NCBI RefSeq assembly: GCF_000019185.1
Contig: NC_010334.1
Coordinates: forward strand, 3,844,001-3,908,000
Length of the DNA: 64,000 nt
From: Shewanella halifaxensis HAW-EB4
GTDB lineage: Bacteria; Pseudomonadota; Gammaproteobacteria; Enterobacterales; Shewanellaceae
Reading direction: 5' to 3'
Part shown: piece after piece, positions 18,895-28,970 of the stretch
Layout: each line of letters starts with the position of its first letter
Position numbering within the stretch: the stretch's first letter is position 1
Notes under the pieces: model-generated
Told to the model about the DNA's origin: nothing
Seen by the model: only the letters and a program-made list of their open reading frames with translations
Databases searched by the model: none
Program-made: the position numbers and the translations under genes

Positions 18895-19710
18895 TTATGC
18901 TTTCAAGCCTAAGACTTGTTGCATATCGTAGAGTCCTGCATCTTGCTCGACCAGCCAAGTGGCAGCGCGCATAGCGCCATTAGCAAAGGTCATTCGACTC
19001 GATGCTTTATGGGTGATCTCTAACCGCTCACCGATATCGGCAAAAAGCGCTGTATGCTCACCAACAATGTCACCAGCACGAACAGTAGCAAAACCTATGG
19101 TTTCTCTGTCACGCTCACCAGTCATCCCTTCACGGCCATAAACGGCACATTTTTCAAGATCACGACCTAAGGTTTCGGCGATCACCTCACCCATCTTAAG
19201 CGCAGTCCCAGAAGGTGCATCTTTCTTATATCTGTGGTGACCTTCGATGATCTCGATATCACAGTAATGCCCCATTACCTCTGCAGTCACTTCAAGTAGT
19301 TTCCACATCAGGTTAACGCCGACGGCCATATTGGGTGCCATTACAATCGGTATTTGATCTGCATAGGCTGAAATTTGTTCTTTCTGAGCATGATTGAATC
19401 CAGTGGTACCGATAACGATTGCCTTGCCGTTTTTCGCGCACCAGTCTGTATGAAACACACTCGCTTCTGGTGAGGTAAAGTCGATAAGCACATCAAAGTC
19501 ATTTACCGCTTTATCCAATGAGTCGGTGATAGCCACGTTCATCGAGCCTACACCGGCAAGTTCACCCGCATCAACACCCATTAGGGTCGAACCAGCTCGT
19601 TCAATCGCCGCGCCCAACAAAATGATGCCATTTTGTTTTGCCGCTTCAATAAGAGTACGTCCCATACGACCGCTGCCGCCTGTTATTGCCACTCTTACGC
19701 GTTCAGTCAT
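18895..19710 (-). CDS. dapB: 4-hydroxy-tetrahydrodipicolinate reductase
   Basis: A 271-residue NAD(P)H-dependent enzyme of lysine and meso-diaminopimelate synthesis. The Rossmann motif is AITGGSGRMGR (about 8-18). The substrate-binding and catalytic stretch EGHHRYKKDAPSGTALKMGE is intact, with the His pair and Lys. It lies between carA and fklB on the same strand; the carAB-dapB neighbourhood is common in gammaproteobacteria, though here each has its own terminator. Confidence 0.97.
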   Translation of the reverse strand: MTERVRVAITGGSGRMGRTLIEAAKQNGIILLGAAIERAGSTLMGVDAGELAGVGSMNVAITDSLDKAVNDFDVLIDFTSPEASVFHTDWCAKNGKAIVIGTTGFNHAQKEQISAYADQIPIVMAPNMAVGVNLMWKLLEVTAEVMGHYCDIEIIEGHHRYKKDAPSGTALKMGEVIAETLGRDLEKCAVYGREGMTGERDRETIGFATVRAGDIVGEHTALFADIGERLEITHKASSRMTFANGAMRAATWLVEQDAGLYDMQQVLGLKA

Positions 19711-19733
19711 CTCAGTACTCCCTGCAAAATGTC

Positions 19734-19762
19734 AAAAAAAAGCCTAAGTATTAACTTAGGCT
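19734..19762 (-). terminator. Intrinsic terminator of fklB
   Basis: AGCCTAAGT/ACTTAGGCT stem with a 4-nt loop, followed by seven T on the minus strand, 12 bp after the fklB stop. Confidence 0.88.
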
Positions 19763-19773
19763 TATTGTCTAAC

Positions 19774-20391
19774 TTAGATAATGTCTAACAATTCAACTTC
19801 GAATACCAAAGTTGAATATGGTGGGATTGCAGCACCTGCGCCGCGCTCACCGTATGCTAGGTGTTGTGGTACAAATAGTCTCCACTTAGAACCTGTAGGC
19901 ATAAGTTGTAGTGCTTCTGTCCAGCCAGCAATAACGCCAGAAACTGGGAATTCAGCTGGCTCACCACGAGCAACAGAGCTATCAAATACATCACCAGAGA
20001 TGAAAGTACCGTGATAGTGAGTACGTACTGTAGAGTCGTAACTAGGCTTGTCACCGTTACCTTCAGTAATAATTTCGTACTGTAGACCAGAGTCCAAAGT
20101 CACAACGCCTTCACGAGCACCATTATCAGCAAGGAATTTTTCACCTACTTCTGATGCAGCAGCAGCAGCAGCTTCTTGAACTTTCTGGATACGCTGGCTG
20201 ATTTCAGTGAATGCAATTTGCATATCTTGCATAGATACAACACTTTCTTTACCTTCGAAAGCGTCAGATAGACCCAATTGAACAGCAGAAATATCGATAC
20301 CTTCAAACGAGTTAGCAGCTAGTTGCTCACCTAGTTGACGACCAACACCGTAGCTTGCTTGCGCTTCAATTGTACTGAACTTCTCAGACAT
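19774..20391 (-). CDS. fklB: FKBP-type peptidyl-prolyl isomerase (FklB/FKBP22)
   Basis: A 205-residue protein with the two-part build of FKBP22. The helical dimerisation domain (about 1-90) contains an alanine-rich stretch (EAAAAAASEVGEKFL). The C-terminal FKBP domain (about 95-205) has VRTHYHGTFISGDVFDSS, VIAGWTEALQLMPTG and LAYGERGAG, which form the catalytic pocket. There is no signal peptide, so it should act in the cytoplasm, unlike FkpA. It probably assists proline-limited folding, which matters at low temperature. Confidence 0.93.
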   Translation of the reverse strand: MSEKFSTIEAQASYGVGRQLGEQLAANSFEGIDISAVQLGLSDAFEGKESVVSMQDMQIAFTEISQRIQKVQEAAAAAASEVGEKFLADNGAREGVVTLDSGLQYEIITEGNGDKPSYDSTVRTHYHGTFISGDVFDSSVARGEPAEFPVSGVIAGWTEALQLMPTGSKWRLFVPQHLAYGERGAGAAIPPYSTLVFEVELLDII

Positions 20392-20474
20392 AATGATTGT
20401 ACTCTCAATGATTCAAATGAATTTTCGCGCGCAACTTTATCATAATTTCTGTGATGTTGCCCTAAAAACCGTAG

Positions 20475-21275
20475 CTATTTTGGTCTTTGGCAACTATTTT
20501 TCACACTGCCTTTGCTGGCTTGATATAAAGGTTGGGCTTTTGCCTGCATCTGTTGCAGCTGAGCAATGCGCTGTCCATGGGATGGATGGGTTGAAAGCAA
20601 TTCAGGCCCTTGTTCGCCACCCGCTTTTGACATGTTTTTCCAAAGCTCGACACTCGCGGCCGGATCAAAGCCTGCTTTCGCCATCAGCTCGACCCCCATC
20701 ACATCGGCTTCAGACTCTTGGTCGCGGCCATAAGGCAGTATGTAGCCGACTTGCACACCTAAACCGAGGGCCGCCATATAAAGCTCTTTATCGGCAATGC
20801 CGCCTACACCTAAGGCCAGATCCGCCAGTTTCATGCCTGCGCCTGTCATCTGTGCCCGCGACACTTGCTCGTTACTGTGGTTTGCCAGTACATGGGCCAC
20901 CTCATGACTAACTACAGTGGCGAGTTGGTCGGCATTTACTGCCACATTAAGCAATCCGGTATACACACCGATATGACCACCTGGCAAAGCAAAGGCGTTA
21001 ACTTGATCAGACTCAAATACCACCACTTCCCAAGGCAAACTTTGGTTGGGCAGAGCCTGAGTTATCCTATTGGCAACACAGTTAACGTACGCGTTTACCG
21101 CTTTATCCTGACCAATTTTCTCTTGCCGCTTAATTTGGGCAAATGAGGAGTCGCCAAGCTGCGACATCTCTTGCGATGAGAACAGTAACGTTTGCCCGCG
21201 CCCTGTAGGCGATTGGTTCGTTGCACAACCGGTTAGCAGCAATGTTGCGCCAAGCAGTATTAGTATTCCTTTCAT
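20475..21275 (-). CDS. M48 family metalloprotease, lipoprotein (LoiP/YggG-like)
   Basis: A 266-residue protein with a lipobox (LLLTGC, Cys17), so it should be anchored in the outer membrane facing the periplasm. The zinc site is HEVAH at 124-128 with the third ligand Glu in ESEADVMG, and a helix-rich tail carries the HPSHGQR motif typical of M48B/C proteases. LoiP in E. coli degrades outer-membrane substrates under low osmolarity. It lies between fklB and dnaJ as a single gene. Family assignment is firm; orthology to LoiP is likely but unproven. Confidence 0.9.
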   Translation of the reverse strand: MKGILILLGATLLLTGCATNQSPTGRGQTLLFSSQEMSQLGDSSFAQIKRQEKIGQDKAVNAYVNCVANRITQALPNQSLPWEVVVFESDQVNAFALPGGHIGVYTGLLNVAVNADQLATVVSHEVAHVLANHSNEQVSRAQMTGAGMKLADLALGVGGIADKELYMAALGLGVQVGYILPYGRDQESEADVMGVELMAKAGFDPAASVELWKNMSKAGGEQGPELLSTHPSHGQRIAQLQQMQAKAQPLYQASKGSVKNSCQRPK

Positions 21276-21331
21276 ATCGGCTAAATTCCCTATTACGCAT
21301 AGCCTAATGTTAATAATAAACGTCAGACAAT

Positions 21332-21356
21332 AAAAAGCCCCGCAGTCGCGAGGCTT
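21332..21356 (-). terminator. Intrinsic terminator of dnaK-dnaJ
   Basis: AAGCCTCGC/GCGGGGCTT stem (one wobble pair on the transcript) with a 4-nt loop and a short T run on the minus strand, 26 bp after the dnaJ stop. Confidence 0.82.
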
Positions 21357-21382
21357 AAATTATATACAGGATGAATCCAGTT

Positions 21383-22513
21383 TTAGCTATTTAGATCTTG
21401 AAAAAACTTCTTCACGCCATCGAAGAAACCTTCAGCCTTTGGGCTGTGCTTCTTTGACTGACCCGTTAAGGTGTCTTCAAATTCACGTAGTAGCTCTTTT
21501 TGGCGCTCGTTAAGGTTAACGGGGGTTTCCATCACAACCTTACATAGCAAGTCACCTACCGCATGGCTGCGTACTGACTTAACGCCTTTACCACGCATAC
21601 GGAACATACGACCTGTTTGCGTTTCAGCTGGGATCTTAAGATTAACCTTGCCATCGAGTGTTGGCACTTCAATCTCGCCACCTAAAGCGGCTTTGCTGAA
21701 CGAAATTGGCACTTCACAATAAAGGTTGTTGCCATCACGCTGGAAAATAGCATGTTCACGAACACTGACCTGAACATATAAGTCACCTGGTGGTGCGCCA
21801 TACTCACCCGCTTCACCTTCGCCAGAAAGACGAATACGATCGCCCGTATCGACGCCAGCAGGGATCTTAACTGACAAGGTCTTGCTCTTCTCGACGCGAC
21901 CTTCACCATGACACTTGTTACAAGGATCTTTAATGATCTTGCCGCGGCCATGACAGGTTGGACAGGCTTGCTGTACAGCGAAGAAACCTTGACGCATCTG
22001 TACTTGGCCTTGGCCGTGACAGGTACCACAAGTTGTTGGCGAAGAGCCTTTCTTAGCGCCGCTACCATCACAAGCGTCACAGGCTGCCAATGTTGGAATA
22101 CGTAGCTCTTTGGTTAGGCCGCGAACAGCCTCTTCTAGAGACAGCTCTAGGTTGTAACGCAGGTCGCTACCACGTGCAGCTTGGCGCTGACCACCACGGC
22201 GTCCACCGCCGAAGATGTCGCCAAACACGTCACCAAACACATCACCAAAATCGGCGCCGCCGCCGAAACCACCACCGCCACGATTAGGATCGACACCTGC
22301 ATGACCAAACTGATCATAGGCCGCTTTCTTATCGCCGTCGGTTAGAATTTCGTAAGCTTCTTTAACTTCTTTAAAGCTCGCTTCGGCTTCTTTATTACCC
22401 GGATTGCGGTCTGGGTGAAATTTCATTGCTAAACGCTTATAAGCTTTCTTTATTTCGCGTTCGCTGGCGTCACGTCCGACACCTAATACTTCGTAAAAAT
22501 CGCGCTTTGACAT
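21383..22513 (-). CDS. dnaJ: Chaperone protein DnaJ
   Basis: A 376-residue class A J protein. J domain with HPD (about 33-35), then a Gly/Phe-rich linker (about 75-110), then four zinc-binding repeats (CDACDGSG, CGTCHGQG, CPTCHGRG, CNKCHGEG; about 140-210), then the substrate-binding C-terminal domains. It hands clients to DnaK and stimulates its ATPase. It follows dnaK by 95 bp with a hairpin between them. Confidence 0.98.
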   Translation of the reverse strand: MSKRDFYEVLGVGRDASEREIKKAYKRLAMKFHPDRNPGNKEAEASFKEVKEAYEILTDGDKKAAYDQFGHAGVDPNRGGGGFGGGADFGDVFGDVFGDIFGGGRRGGQRQAARGSDLRYNLELSLEEAVRGLTKELRIPTLAACDACDGSGAKKGSSPTTCGTCHGQGQVQMRQGFFAVQQACPTCHGRGKIIKDPCNKCHGEGRVEKSKTLSVKIPAGVDTGDRIRLSGEGEAGEYGAPPGDLYVQVSVREHAIFQRDGNNLYCEVPISFSKAALGGEIEVPTLDGKVNLKIPAETQTGRMFRMRGKGVKSVRSHAVGDLLCKVVMETPVNLNERQKELLREFEDTLTGQSKKHSPKAEGFFDGVKKFFQDLNS

Positions 22514-22552
22514 AGTTAAATACTTTCTTTGCTAAAGTTGCAGTTGCACAAA

Positions 22553-22581
22553 CGGGCGTTAGAGTTTCCTCATAACGCCCG
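22553..22581 (-). promoter_or_regulatory. Intercistronic hairpin between dnaK and dnaJ
   Basis: A perfect 9-bp stem CGGGCGTTA/TAACGCCCG with an 11-nt loop in the 95-bp gap. There is no T run after it, so it is more likely an RNA-stability or partial-attenuation element that sets the DnaK to DnaJ ratio than a full terminator. Confidence 0.6.
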
Positions 22582-22608
22582 CTACAATAATTTAGGAGTT
22601 ACCCGTCA

Positions 22609-24525
22609 TTATTTTTTGTCGTCTTTAACTTCTTCAAACTCAGCATCAACTACGTCATCTTCAGGCTTAGCAGACTTTGCTTCACCTTCTGGTTGACCTT
22701 GCTCAGCTTGCGCTTTAGCTTGAGCGATCTCCATTAACTTAGAAGATGCTTCCATTAGCTCTTGAGTAGACTTTTCAATCGCTTCTTTGTCATTGCCTTT
22801 AACAGCAGTTTCAACGTTAGCCATTGCAGCTTCAATCTTCTCTTTCTCGTCCGCTGGAAGTGCTTCACCCGCTTCTTCGATCTGCTTCTTAGTTGCGTGA
22901 ACCATGCCATCAGCTTGGTTACGAGACTTAACTAGCTCTTCGAACTTAGCATCTTCGTCAGCGTGAGCTTCAGCATCACGAATCATAGCTTCAACTTCTT
23001 CATCACTTAGACCTGAAGAGGCTTTAATGGTGATGTTTTGTGCTTTACCTGTCTTCTTGTCTGTAGCAGATACATGCAAGATACCGTCAGCATCGATGTC
23101 GAAAGCAACTTCAATTTGTGGCATGCCACGTGGAGCAGCTTCGATACCTTCTAGGTTGAATTGACCTAGAGACTTGTTACCGCTTGATTGCTTACGCTCA
23201 CCTTGAAGTACGTGAATAGTTACCGCGCTTTGGTTGTCGTCAGCAGTCGAGAATGTTTGTGAAGCTTTAGTCGGGATAGTAGTGTTCTTCTCGATAAGCT
23301 TAGTCATTACGCTACCCATAGTCTCAATACCTAGAGACAGCGGTGTAACGTCTAGTAGCAATACGTCTTTAACGTCGCCAGATAGAACACCTGCTTGAAC
23401 TGCTGCACCGATAGCAACAGCTTCATCAGGGTTAACATCTTGACGTAGCTCTTTGCCGAAGAATGCAGACACTTCTTCACGCACTTTAGGCATACGAGTC
23501 TGACCACCCACTAGAATCACTTCGTTGATGTCAGAAACTGAAAGATCAGCATCTGCAAGTGCAACTTTTAGTGGCTCAAGTGAACGTTTAATCAAATCTT
23601 CAACTAGTGACTCAAGTTTTGCACGAGTGATTTTAACCACTAAGTGCTTAGGACCTGTTGCATCGGCAGTGATGTATGGCAGGTTAACTTCAGTTTGTGT
23701 TGTGCTTGATAGTTCGATCTTCGCTTTTTCTGCAGCTTCTTTTAGGCGCTGCATAGCGAGTGGATCGTTACGTAAGTCAAGCCCTTGCTCTTTCTTGAAT
23801 TCGTCAGCAAGATACTTAATCATACGGTTATCAAAATCTTCACCACCTAAGTGAGTGTCACCGTTAGTCGCAAGTACTTCGAACGTTTGCTCGCCATCAA
23901 CGCTATCGATTTCGATGATAGAGATATCGAATGTACCACCACCTAAGTCGTATACCGCAACGATGTTGTCGCCTTGCTTCTTATCGATACCGTAAGCAAG
24001 TGCTGCAGCAGTTGGCTCGTTGATAATACGCTTAACTTCAAGACCTGCGATGCGACCCGCATCTTTAGTAGCTTGACGCTGTGAATCGTTAAAGTAAGCC
24101 GGAACGGTAATAACCGCTTCTGTCACTTCTTCACCTAAGAAATCTTCAGCTGTCTTCTTCATCTTCTTCAAGATTTCAGCAGAGATTTGTGGTGGAGCCA
24201 TTTTCTTGCCTTGAGCTTCAACCCAAGCATCGCCATTGTCTGCGCTGATGATTTTGAATGGCATAATATCAACGTCACGCTGAACTTCGTCATCTTTAAA
24301 ACGACGGCCAATTAAACGCTTAATAGCATATACAGTGTTAGTTGGATTGGTTACAGCCTGACGCTTTGCAGACTGACCAACTAAAGTTTCATCTGCAGTG
24401 TATGCAATGATTGAGGGTGTCGTACGATCGCCTTCAGCATTCTCCAATACGCGTGCTTTGCCGCCATCTAATACTGCAACACAAGAGTTAGTTGTGCCTA
24501 AATCGATACCAATAATTCTACCCAT
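22609..24525 (-). CDS. dnaK: Chaperone protein DnaK (Hsp70)
   Basis: A 638-residue Hsp70. The N-terminal ATPase domain begins IIGIDLGTTNSCVAV, with the second phosphate loop VYDLGGGTFDISI near 195 and INEPTAAALAYG. The substrate domain starts after the linker DVLLLDVTPLSLGIE (about 385). The lid ends in an acidic tail closing VDAEFEEVKDDKK. It is first in a dnaK-dnaJ operon driven by a heat-shock promoter; grpE is not adjacent. Confidence 0.99.
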   Translation of the reverse strand: MGRIIGIDLGTTNSCVAVLDGGKARVLENAEGDRTTPSIIAYTADETLVGQSAKRQAVTNPTNTVYAIKRLIGRRFKDDEVQRDVDIMPFKIISADNGDAWVEAQGKKMAPPQISAEILKKMKKTAEDFLGEEVTEAVITVPAYFNDSQRQATKDAGRIAGLEVKRIINEPTAAALAYGIDKKQGDNIVAVYDLGGGTFDISIIEIDSVDGEQTFEVLATNGDTHLGGEDFDNRMIKYLADEFKKEQGLDLRNDPLAMQRLKEAAEKAKIELSSTTQTEVNLPYITADATGPKHLVVKITRAKLESLVEDLIKRSLEPLKVALADADLSVSDINEVILVGGQTRMPKVREEVSAFFGKELRQDVNPDEAVAIGAAVQAGVLSGDVKDVLLLDVTPLSLGIETMGSVMTKLIEKNTTIPTKASQTFSTADDNQSAVTIHVLQGERKQSSGNKSLGQFNLEGIEAAPRGMPQIEVAFDIDADGILHVSATDKKTGKAQNITIKASSGLSDEEVEAMIRDAEAHADEDAKFEELVKSRNQADGMVHATKKQIEEAGEALPADEKEKIEAAMANVETAVKGNDKEAIEKSTQELMEASSKLMEIAQAKAQAEQGQPEGEAKSAKPEDDVVDAEFEEVKDDKK

Positions 24526-24574
24526 GGAGTCCTCCGAAAAACTTTTAAAAACTAAATTTGTTATCTGGTTTATG

Positions 24575-24603
24575 AAGTGGGGACAGACCGAATACTTTTC
24601 AAG
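24575..24603 (-). promoter_or_regulatory. Sigma-32 heat-shock promoter of dnaK-dnaJ
   Basis: On the minus strand CTTGAA (24603-24598) is followed after 15 nt by CCCCACTT (24582-24575), close to the sigma-32 consensus CTTGAAA and CCCCATNT. It is about 50 bp upstream of the dnaK start, giving a short leader with the GGAGGACT ribosome binding site. No CIRCE-type inverted repeat is present. Confidence 0.8.
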
Positions 24604-24832
24604 TCTTTTTTTATCACCCTAAATCTTCTCTTAACCCCTATATTGGGACGTTTAAGATGAATACAAGGGAGAAATTTAAAATTATCTTGAGAATGCATTA
24701 ATTTGATCTGTGACTCGTTCGCAACTCGAGGCAAAACGTATAATGGATACAATCTAGAGGTAGCGTGTCAATTGGGTTCATCAAGAGTCAATTTACGCTT
24801 AGTTGTCATCTCATTTTGTAGAGTAGTAAACA

Positions 24833-25747
24833 TTGAAATCATCCCATCAAGCCTATCTGTTCGGTATCGGCGCCATTGTCTTATGGTCCACGGTCGCAAC
24901 AGCGTTTAAGTTAGCTTTAGCGCACTATACTCCCTTGCAATTGGTGTTTATTGCTGTCACCACATCTATCTTTGCCTTAGGTTCAATATTATTTGCACAG
25001 AGAAAACTTTCACTGATTAAGCAGCAGTTTTTGAGCAGACCTTGGTTCTATTTACAAACGGGCCTACTCAACCCTTTCTTGTACTATCTAGTACTATTCA
25101 AAGCCTATGACCTGTTGCCAGCGCAGCAAGCACTGTCCCTTAATTACACCTGGGCTATTTTGCTTCCTTTGCTATCGGTACCCTTACTGGGTCAAAAATT
25201 GAGAAAGAGTGATATAACAGCCGCGCTCGTGGCTTACTCTGGAGTGTTCTTTATTGCAACAAAAGGCAATATCACCAACGTTCACTTTGAAAGTATGACG
25301 GGCGTGATCCTTGCGTTAACCAGTACACTGCTTTGGTCGCTTTATTGGATCGTTAATACCAAAGACAAAGGCGATCCCGTTATTAGTCTCTTGCTGAGCT
25401 TTTTAGTGGGTCTGCCCTTTATTGTCATCGCACTGTTACTGACTCAGTCTTTACCAACTTGGGACGTAAAAGCCTTGTTCGCCGGCGTCTATGTTGGGCT
25501 ATTTGAAATGGGTGTCACTTTTGTACTTTGGTTAGTCGCCTTAAAGAAAGCTGAGCGCACAGCGAGTATCAGTACGCTAGTGTTTATTACCCCGGTTATG
25601 TCGATAGGCTTTATCGCTTGGATATTGCAAGAAAACATCGAAAAATCGACCTATATAGGTCTAGGCTTGATTATTCTCGCACTGGTATTACAGCAGATTT
25701 TGCCTAAAGTTGGCCAATGGCGCACAAGAAAACGTATATCAGCTTAA
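24833..25747 (+). CDS. EamA/DMT-family permease
   Basis: A 304-residue inner-membrane protein with about ten hydrophobic segments in two homologous halves, the EamA (drug/metabolite transporter) layout. The first half opens with AYLFGIGAIVLWSTVATAFK and the second contains LWSLYWIVNT. A basic tail follows the last segment. The substrate cannot be told from sequence. The start appears to be TTG with a weak ribosome binding site. It is divergent from dnaK and monocistronic, with its own terminator. Confidence 0.88.
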   Translation: MKSSHQAYLFGIGAIVLWSTVATAFKLALAHYTPLQLVFIAVTTSIFALGSILFAQRKLSLIKQQFLSRPWFYLQTGLLNPFLYYLVLFKAYDLLPAQQALSLNYTWAILLPLLSVPLLGQKLRKSDITAALVAYSGVFFIATKGNITNVHFESMTGVILALTSTLLWSLYWIVNTKDKGDPVISLLLSFLVGLPFIVIALLLTQSLPTWDVKALFAGVYVGLFEMGVTFVLWLVALKKAERTASISTLVFITPVMSIGFIAWILQENIEKSTYIGLGLIILALVLQQILPKVGQWRTRKRISA

Positions 25748-25775
25748 ACACCTAAATTAGATAAGTTAACCATTT

Positions 25776-25801
25776 AGCCGAACCTAGTGTTCGGCTTTTT
25801 A
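25776..25801 (+). terminator. Intrinsic terminator of the EamA permease gene
   Basis: AGCCGAAC/GTTCGGCT stem with a 5-nt loop and a T run on the plus strand. Confidence 0.88.
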
Positions 25802-25892
25802 GTTCAAAGGTATTAATAGACTAAACTTTAATTGTAAATCAGCTTAGGCACAGGTATAAAGTAACAACTGCGTAACAAAATGGATATTAGTT

Positions 25893-26231
25893 ATGTATTA
25901 CAAATATATGGATGCACTTAAATTTTTCAGACAACCCAAAGTCGCGATGCTTATCAGACTAAGCTCTATGCTAGTTGCCGTGGCGATGCTATTAAATGAG
26001 TTACAGCTAGGACGCTCTTACTCTTGGTATTTTGCGTTTATATACTGCTTTTTTCTCATTCCCTCACTCTACTTTACCCGAGAGAACCGATATCGGCATT
26101 TCTTTCATATGCGGGACCTACTGAAATCCTTTAGGATCTATACGGTATTGATGACCCTTACCTACTTTGTGTTATACCTACACCAAATAATCACTTATGA
26201 GCCGCGAGTATTCTCGTCCTTAACCACTTAA
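25893..26231 (+). CDS. Hypothetical small membrane protein
   Basis: A 112-residue protein I do not recognise. It has three hydrophobic segments (about 18-37, 46-62 and 82-99) separated by short polar loops, one of them basic (FTRENRYRHFFHMRDLLKSF). There are no cysteines in recognisable clusters and no known motif. It is followed by a shared terminator facing proA. Probably a small integral inner-membrane protein; function unknown. Confidence 0.6.
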   Translation: MYYKYMDALKFFRQPKVAMLIRLSSMLVAVAMLLNELQLGRSYSWYFAFIYCFFLIPSLYFTRENRYRHFFHMRDLLKSFRIYTVLMTLTYFVLYLHQIITYEPRVFSSLTT

Positions 26232-26258
26232 CGGCATTCCTCCCCGGAAATATGTCAT

Positions 26259-26287
26259 AAAAAAAGCCGCTCAATGCGGCTTTTTAT
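26259..26287. terminator. Bidirectional terminator between a + gene and proA
   Basis: A 10-bp stem AAAAAGCCGC/GCGGCTTTTT with a 5-nt loop. A and T tracts on both sides allow it to serve the small membrane protein gene (+) and proBA (-). Confidence 0.88.
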
Positions 26288-26318
26288 GTGGACTTAAAAC
26301 AGATCAAGTAAACCCTGT

Positions 26319-27587
26319 TTAACCACGAATCGTATAATCGCCCCACGCTAACCATTTATAGGTTGTTAGCGCTTCTAGACCCATAGGTCCACGAGCATGC
26401 AATTTTTGCGTACTTACTGCAACTTCTGCGCCTAAGCCAAACTCACCGCCATCGGTGAAGCGGGTACTGGCATTAACGTAGACGGCAGCCGAGTCGATAG
26501 CGTTCATAAAGTCGCTCGCGGTATGAATGTTATCGGTCAAAATCGACTCTGAGTGGCCACTTGAGAATTGACGGATATGTTCAACCGCGCCATCAAGGTC
26601 AGCAACAACTCTAATGCCTAGAGTCAGTGACAACCACTCTGTTGCGAAGCTCTCATCGGTTGCCGCAGAAACATCTAGACCTTCTGCTGTTAAGATAGCT
26701 TGTGTCTGATCGCAGCCATAAAAATTAACCCCTAAACCACTAAGGTGCTTAGCTAATACAGGGATAAACTGCTTCGCATGGCTTTGATGAATAAGCACGG
26801 TATCGAGCGCATTACAAACTGTCGGTCGTTGTACTTTGGCATTTTCAATCACTGAAACCGCTTTTTCGAGGTTAGCCTCAGCATCAACGTAGATATGGCA
26901 AATACCAATACCGCCCAAGATCACTGGAATAGTGGCTTGCTCGGCGCACAGACGCTGCAAGTTTTGCCCGCCACGCGGCACTATCATATCGACATACTTA
27001 TCGAGCTTTAATAGCCCTGATACCAAGCTTCTATCAGGGTTATCGATAAGCTGTACGCAATCTTCTGATAAGCCTTGCGATACCATGGCACTACGGATCA
27101 CTGTGCATAAGGCTTTGTTCGACGCTAGCGTCTCTTTGCCGCCACGCAGAATAACTGCATTACCAGTTTTAAGGGCCAATACTGCGATATCGACGGTGAC
27201 ATTTGGGCGAGCTTCGTAAATAACGCCGATAACCCCGAGTGGCACACGTCTGCGAGATAAGCGCAAGCCATTATCTAACAGGCGACTATCGATTTCGCTA
27301 CCAACAGGATCGGTCAGACCAATCACGTTATCAATGTCGCTAATCACGCCCATCAATCTTGTTTCATCGAGTAACAAGCGATCGATCATCGCATCAGATA
27401 AGCCGTTCGCTTTTGCATCTGCAACATCTTGTTGGTTAGCACTCACTATGTCAGCTTTAGCTGCCGTAAGCTTATCGGCAATACAGCGTAATAGCGCTGA
27501 CTTCTGTTGACCCGAAAGCGTGGCCAAGGCATAGCTCGCCTGCTTTGCATTTTGGCCTAAAGCCGTTAAATATTCGTCGTTATTCAT
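26319..27587 (-). CDS. proA: Gamma-glutamyl phosphate reductase
   Basis: A 422-residue aldehyde-dehydrogenase-fold enzyme, the second step of proline synthesis, reducing gamma-glutamyl phosphate with NADPH. Signatures include [16 protein letters not shown] (about 116-131), the VPRGG segment, and the catalytic Cys in [13 protein letters not shown]. It overlaps the proB stop by 4 bp (ATGA), so it is translationally coupled to it. Confidence 0.97.
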
Positions 27588-28702
27588 AACACCACCATGT
27601 CGTTGCGGTGAACTACTGCATCACCATAATCGTAGCCTAGTATCTCTTCGATGTTATCAGAGTGCTTACCAGCAATCTTACTGACATCAAGCGAGCCGTA
27701 TCGACTCATGCCCTTGGCGTAAACCTTACCCTTAGTATCAACAAGTTCTATGGTATCGCCGCGCTGAAATAGCCCGTTAACCTCGATGATCCCTTTAGAG
27801 AGCAAGCTTCTGCCTTTCTGGGTTACCGCTGTAATTGCACCAGTATCCAGCACGACTTGACCACGAGCCTTAGGCCCGGCCAGAATCCACTGTTTACGGC
27901 TCTCAAGCGGATGCTCAAGCGCAGTAAAATGGGTACCGACAGGCTTTGCGCACACTACATTTTGAATGACATCTTTATGATGTCCCGATGCGATCACCAC
28001 TTCAACACCTGCACGACGTGCAATATCCGCAGCTTCAAGCTTAGTCGCCATTCCACCCGTACCAAGGCCTGAAACCGCGCCCCCAGCCAACATACGTAGG
28101 CTATCATCGATGTTTTGGACTTCGGTGATCAGCTTTGCATCAGGGTTTTTACGCGGGTCGGCGTCAAATAGACCTTTTTGGTCGGTCAATAAGATCAACA
28201 AATCTGCATCGCATAGCAGTGCGGCTCTAGCAGACAGATTATCGTTGTCGCCAACTTTAATTTCGGCCGTTGCTACGGCGTCATTTTCATTAATAATTGG
28301 GATAATGCCATTGTTAAGCAGCGCATTAAGAGAGTCTCTAGCGTTTAAATAGCGCTCCCTGTCATGCAGATCGGCGCGGGTCAGCAATAGCTGGCCAACG
28401 TGCAAACCATAAATACTAAATAACTGAGACCAAGCAAGGATTAGCTGGCTTTGCCCTACCGCAGCGAGCAGCTGTTTACTGGCTATGGTATCGGGTAATT
28501 GGGGGTAGCCTAAATGCTCTTTACCCGCAGCGATTGCTCCCGAGGTACACAATACGACCTCAACACCTGCTTTCATCAAGCAAGCCATCTGTCGTGCTAA
28601 TTCAACCATGTGCGCTTTATCTAACTTTAAGCTGCCAGATGTCAGTACACTTGTTCCCAATTTAACCACTACGCGGCGGTAACTAATCTCACTTAAGTTC
28701 AT
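27584..28702 (-). CDS. proB: Glutamate 5-kinase
   Basis: A 372-residue enzyme that phosphorylates glutamate at the start of proline synthesis. The amino-acid-kinase domain (about 1-260) has [12 protein letters not shown] at the N terminus and [19 protein letters not shown]. The C-terminal PUA domain (about 280-370) contains [18 protein letters not shown]. In the family proline acts as feedback inhibitor. First gene of the proBA operon. Confidence 0.97.
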
Positions 28703-28888
28703 TATTTGCTAACAAAATTACATTGAATAAAACCTTATACCCAATCTAGGTTTGAAATGGTAGTAAGCACCAACAAAGAAACTGAAAAAAAAGCTGAATT
28801 AGGGATTTCTCATGGAATTTGCAGCAAATTTAGCAGAATATTGAAATTTAACGCGAGATTTTTTAACAGTCGGTTCTAAATCGCCATA

Positions 28889-28923
28889 AATAGAAAAGCC
28901 ACATTGTGTGCAGCTTTTCTATT
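28889..28923 (-). terminator. Intrinsic terminator after the purine permease gene
   Basis: An 11-bp AT-rich stem AATAGAAAAGC/GCTTTTCTATT with a 13-nt loop. It follows the permease stop on the minus strand by about 48 bp. Confidence 0.6.
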
Positions 28924-28970
28924 GTGCAACTCGCATTTATTGAACGCGCCATTCACACTCACAGAACGTG

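Noticed and set aside
24604..24700. CIRCE element upstream of dnaK
   Set aside because: No TTAGCACTC inverted repeat; the control is sigma-32 type. A CCCTATATTGGG stretch there is an imperfect palindrome only.
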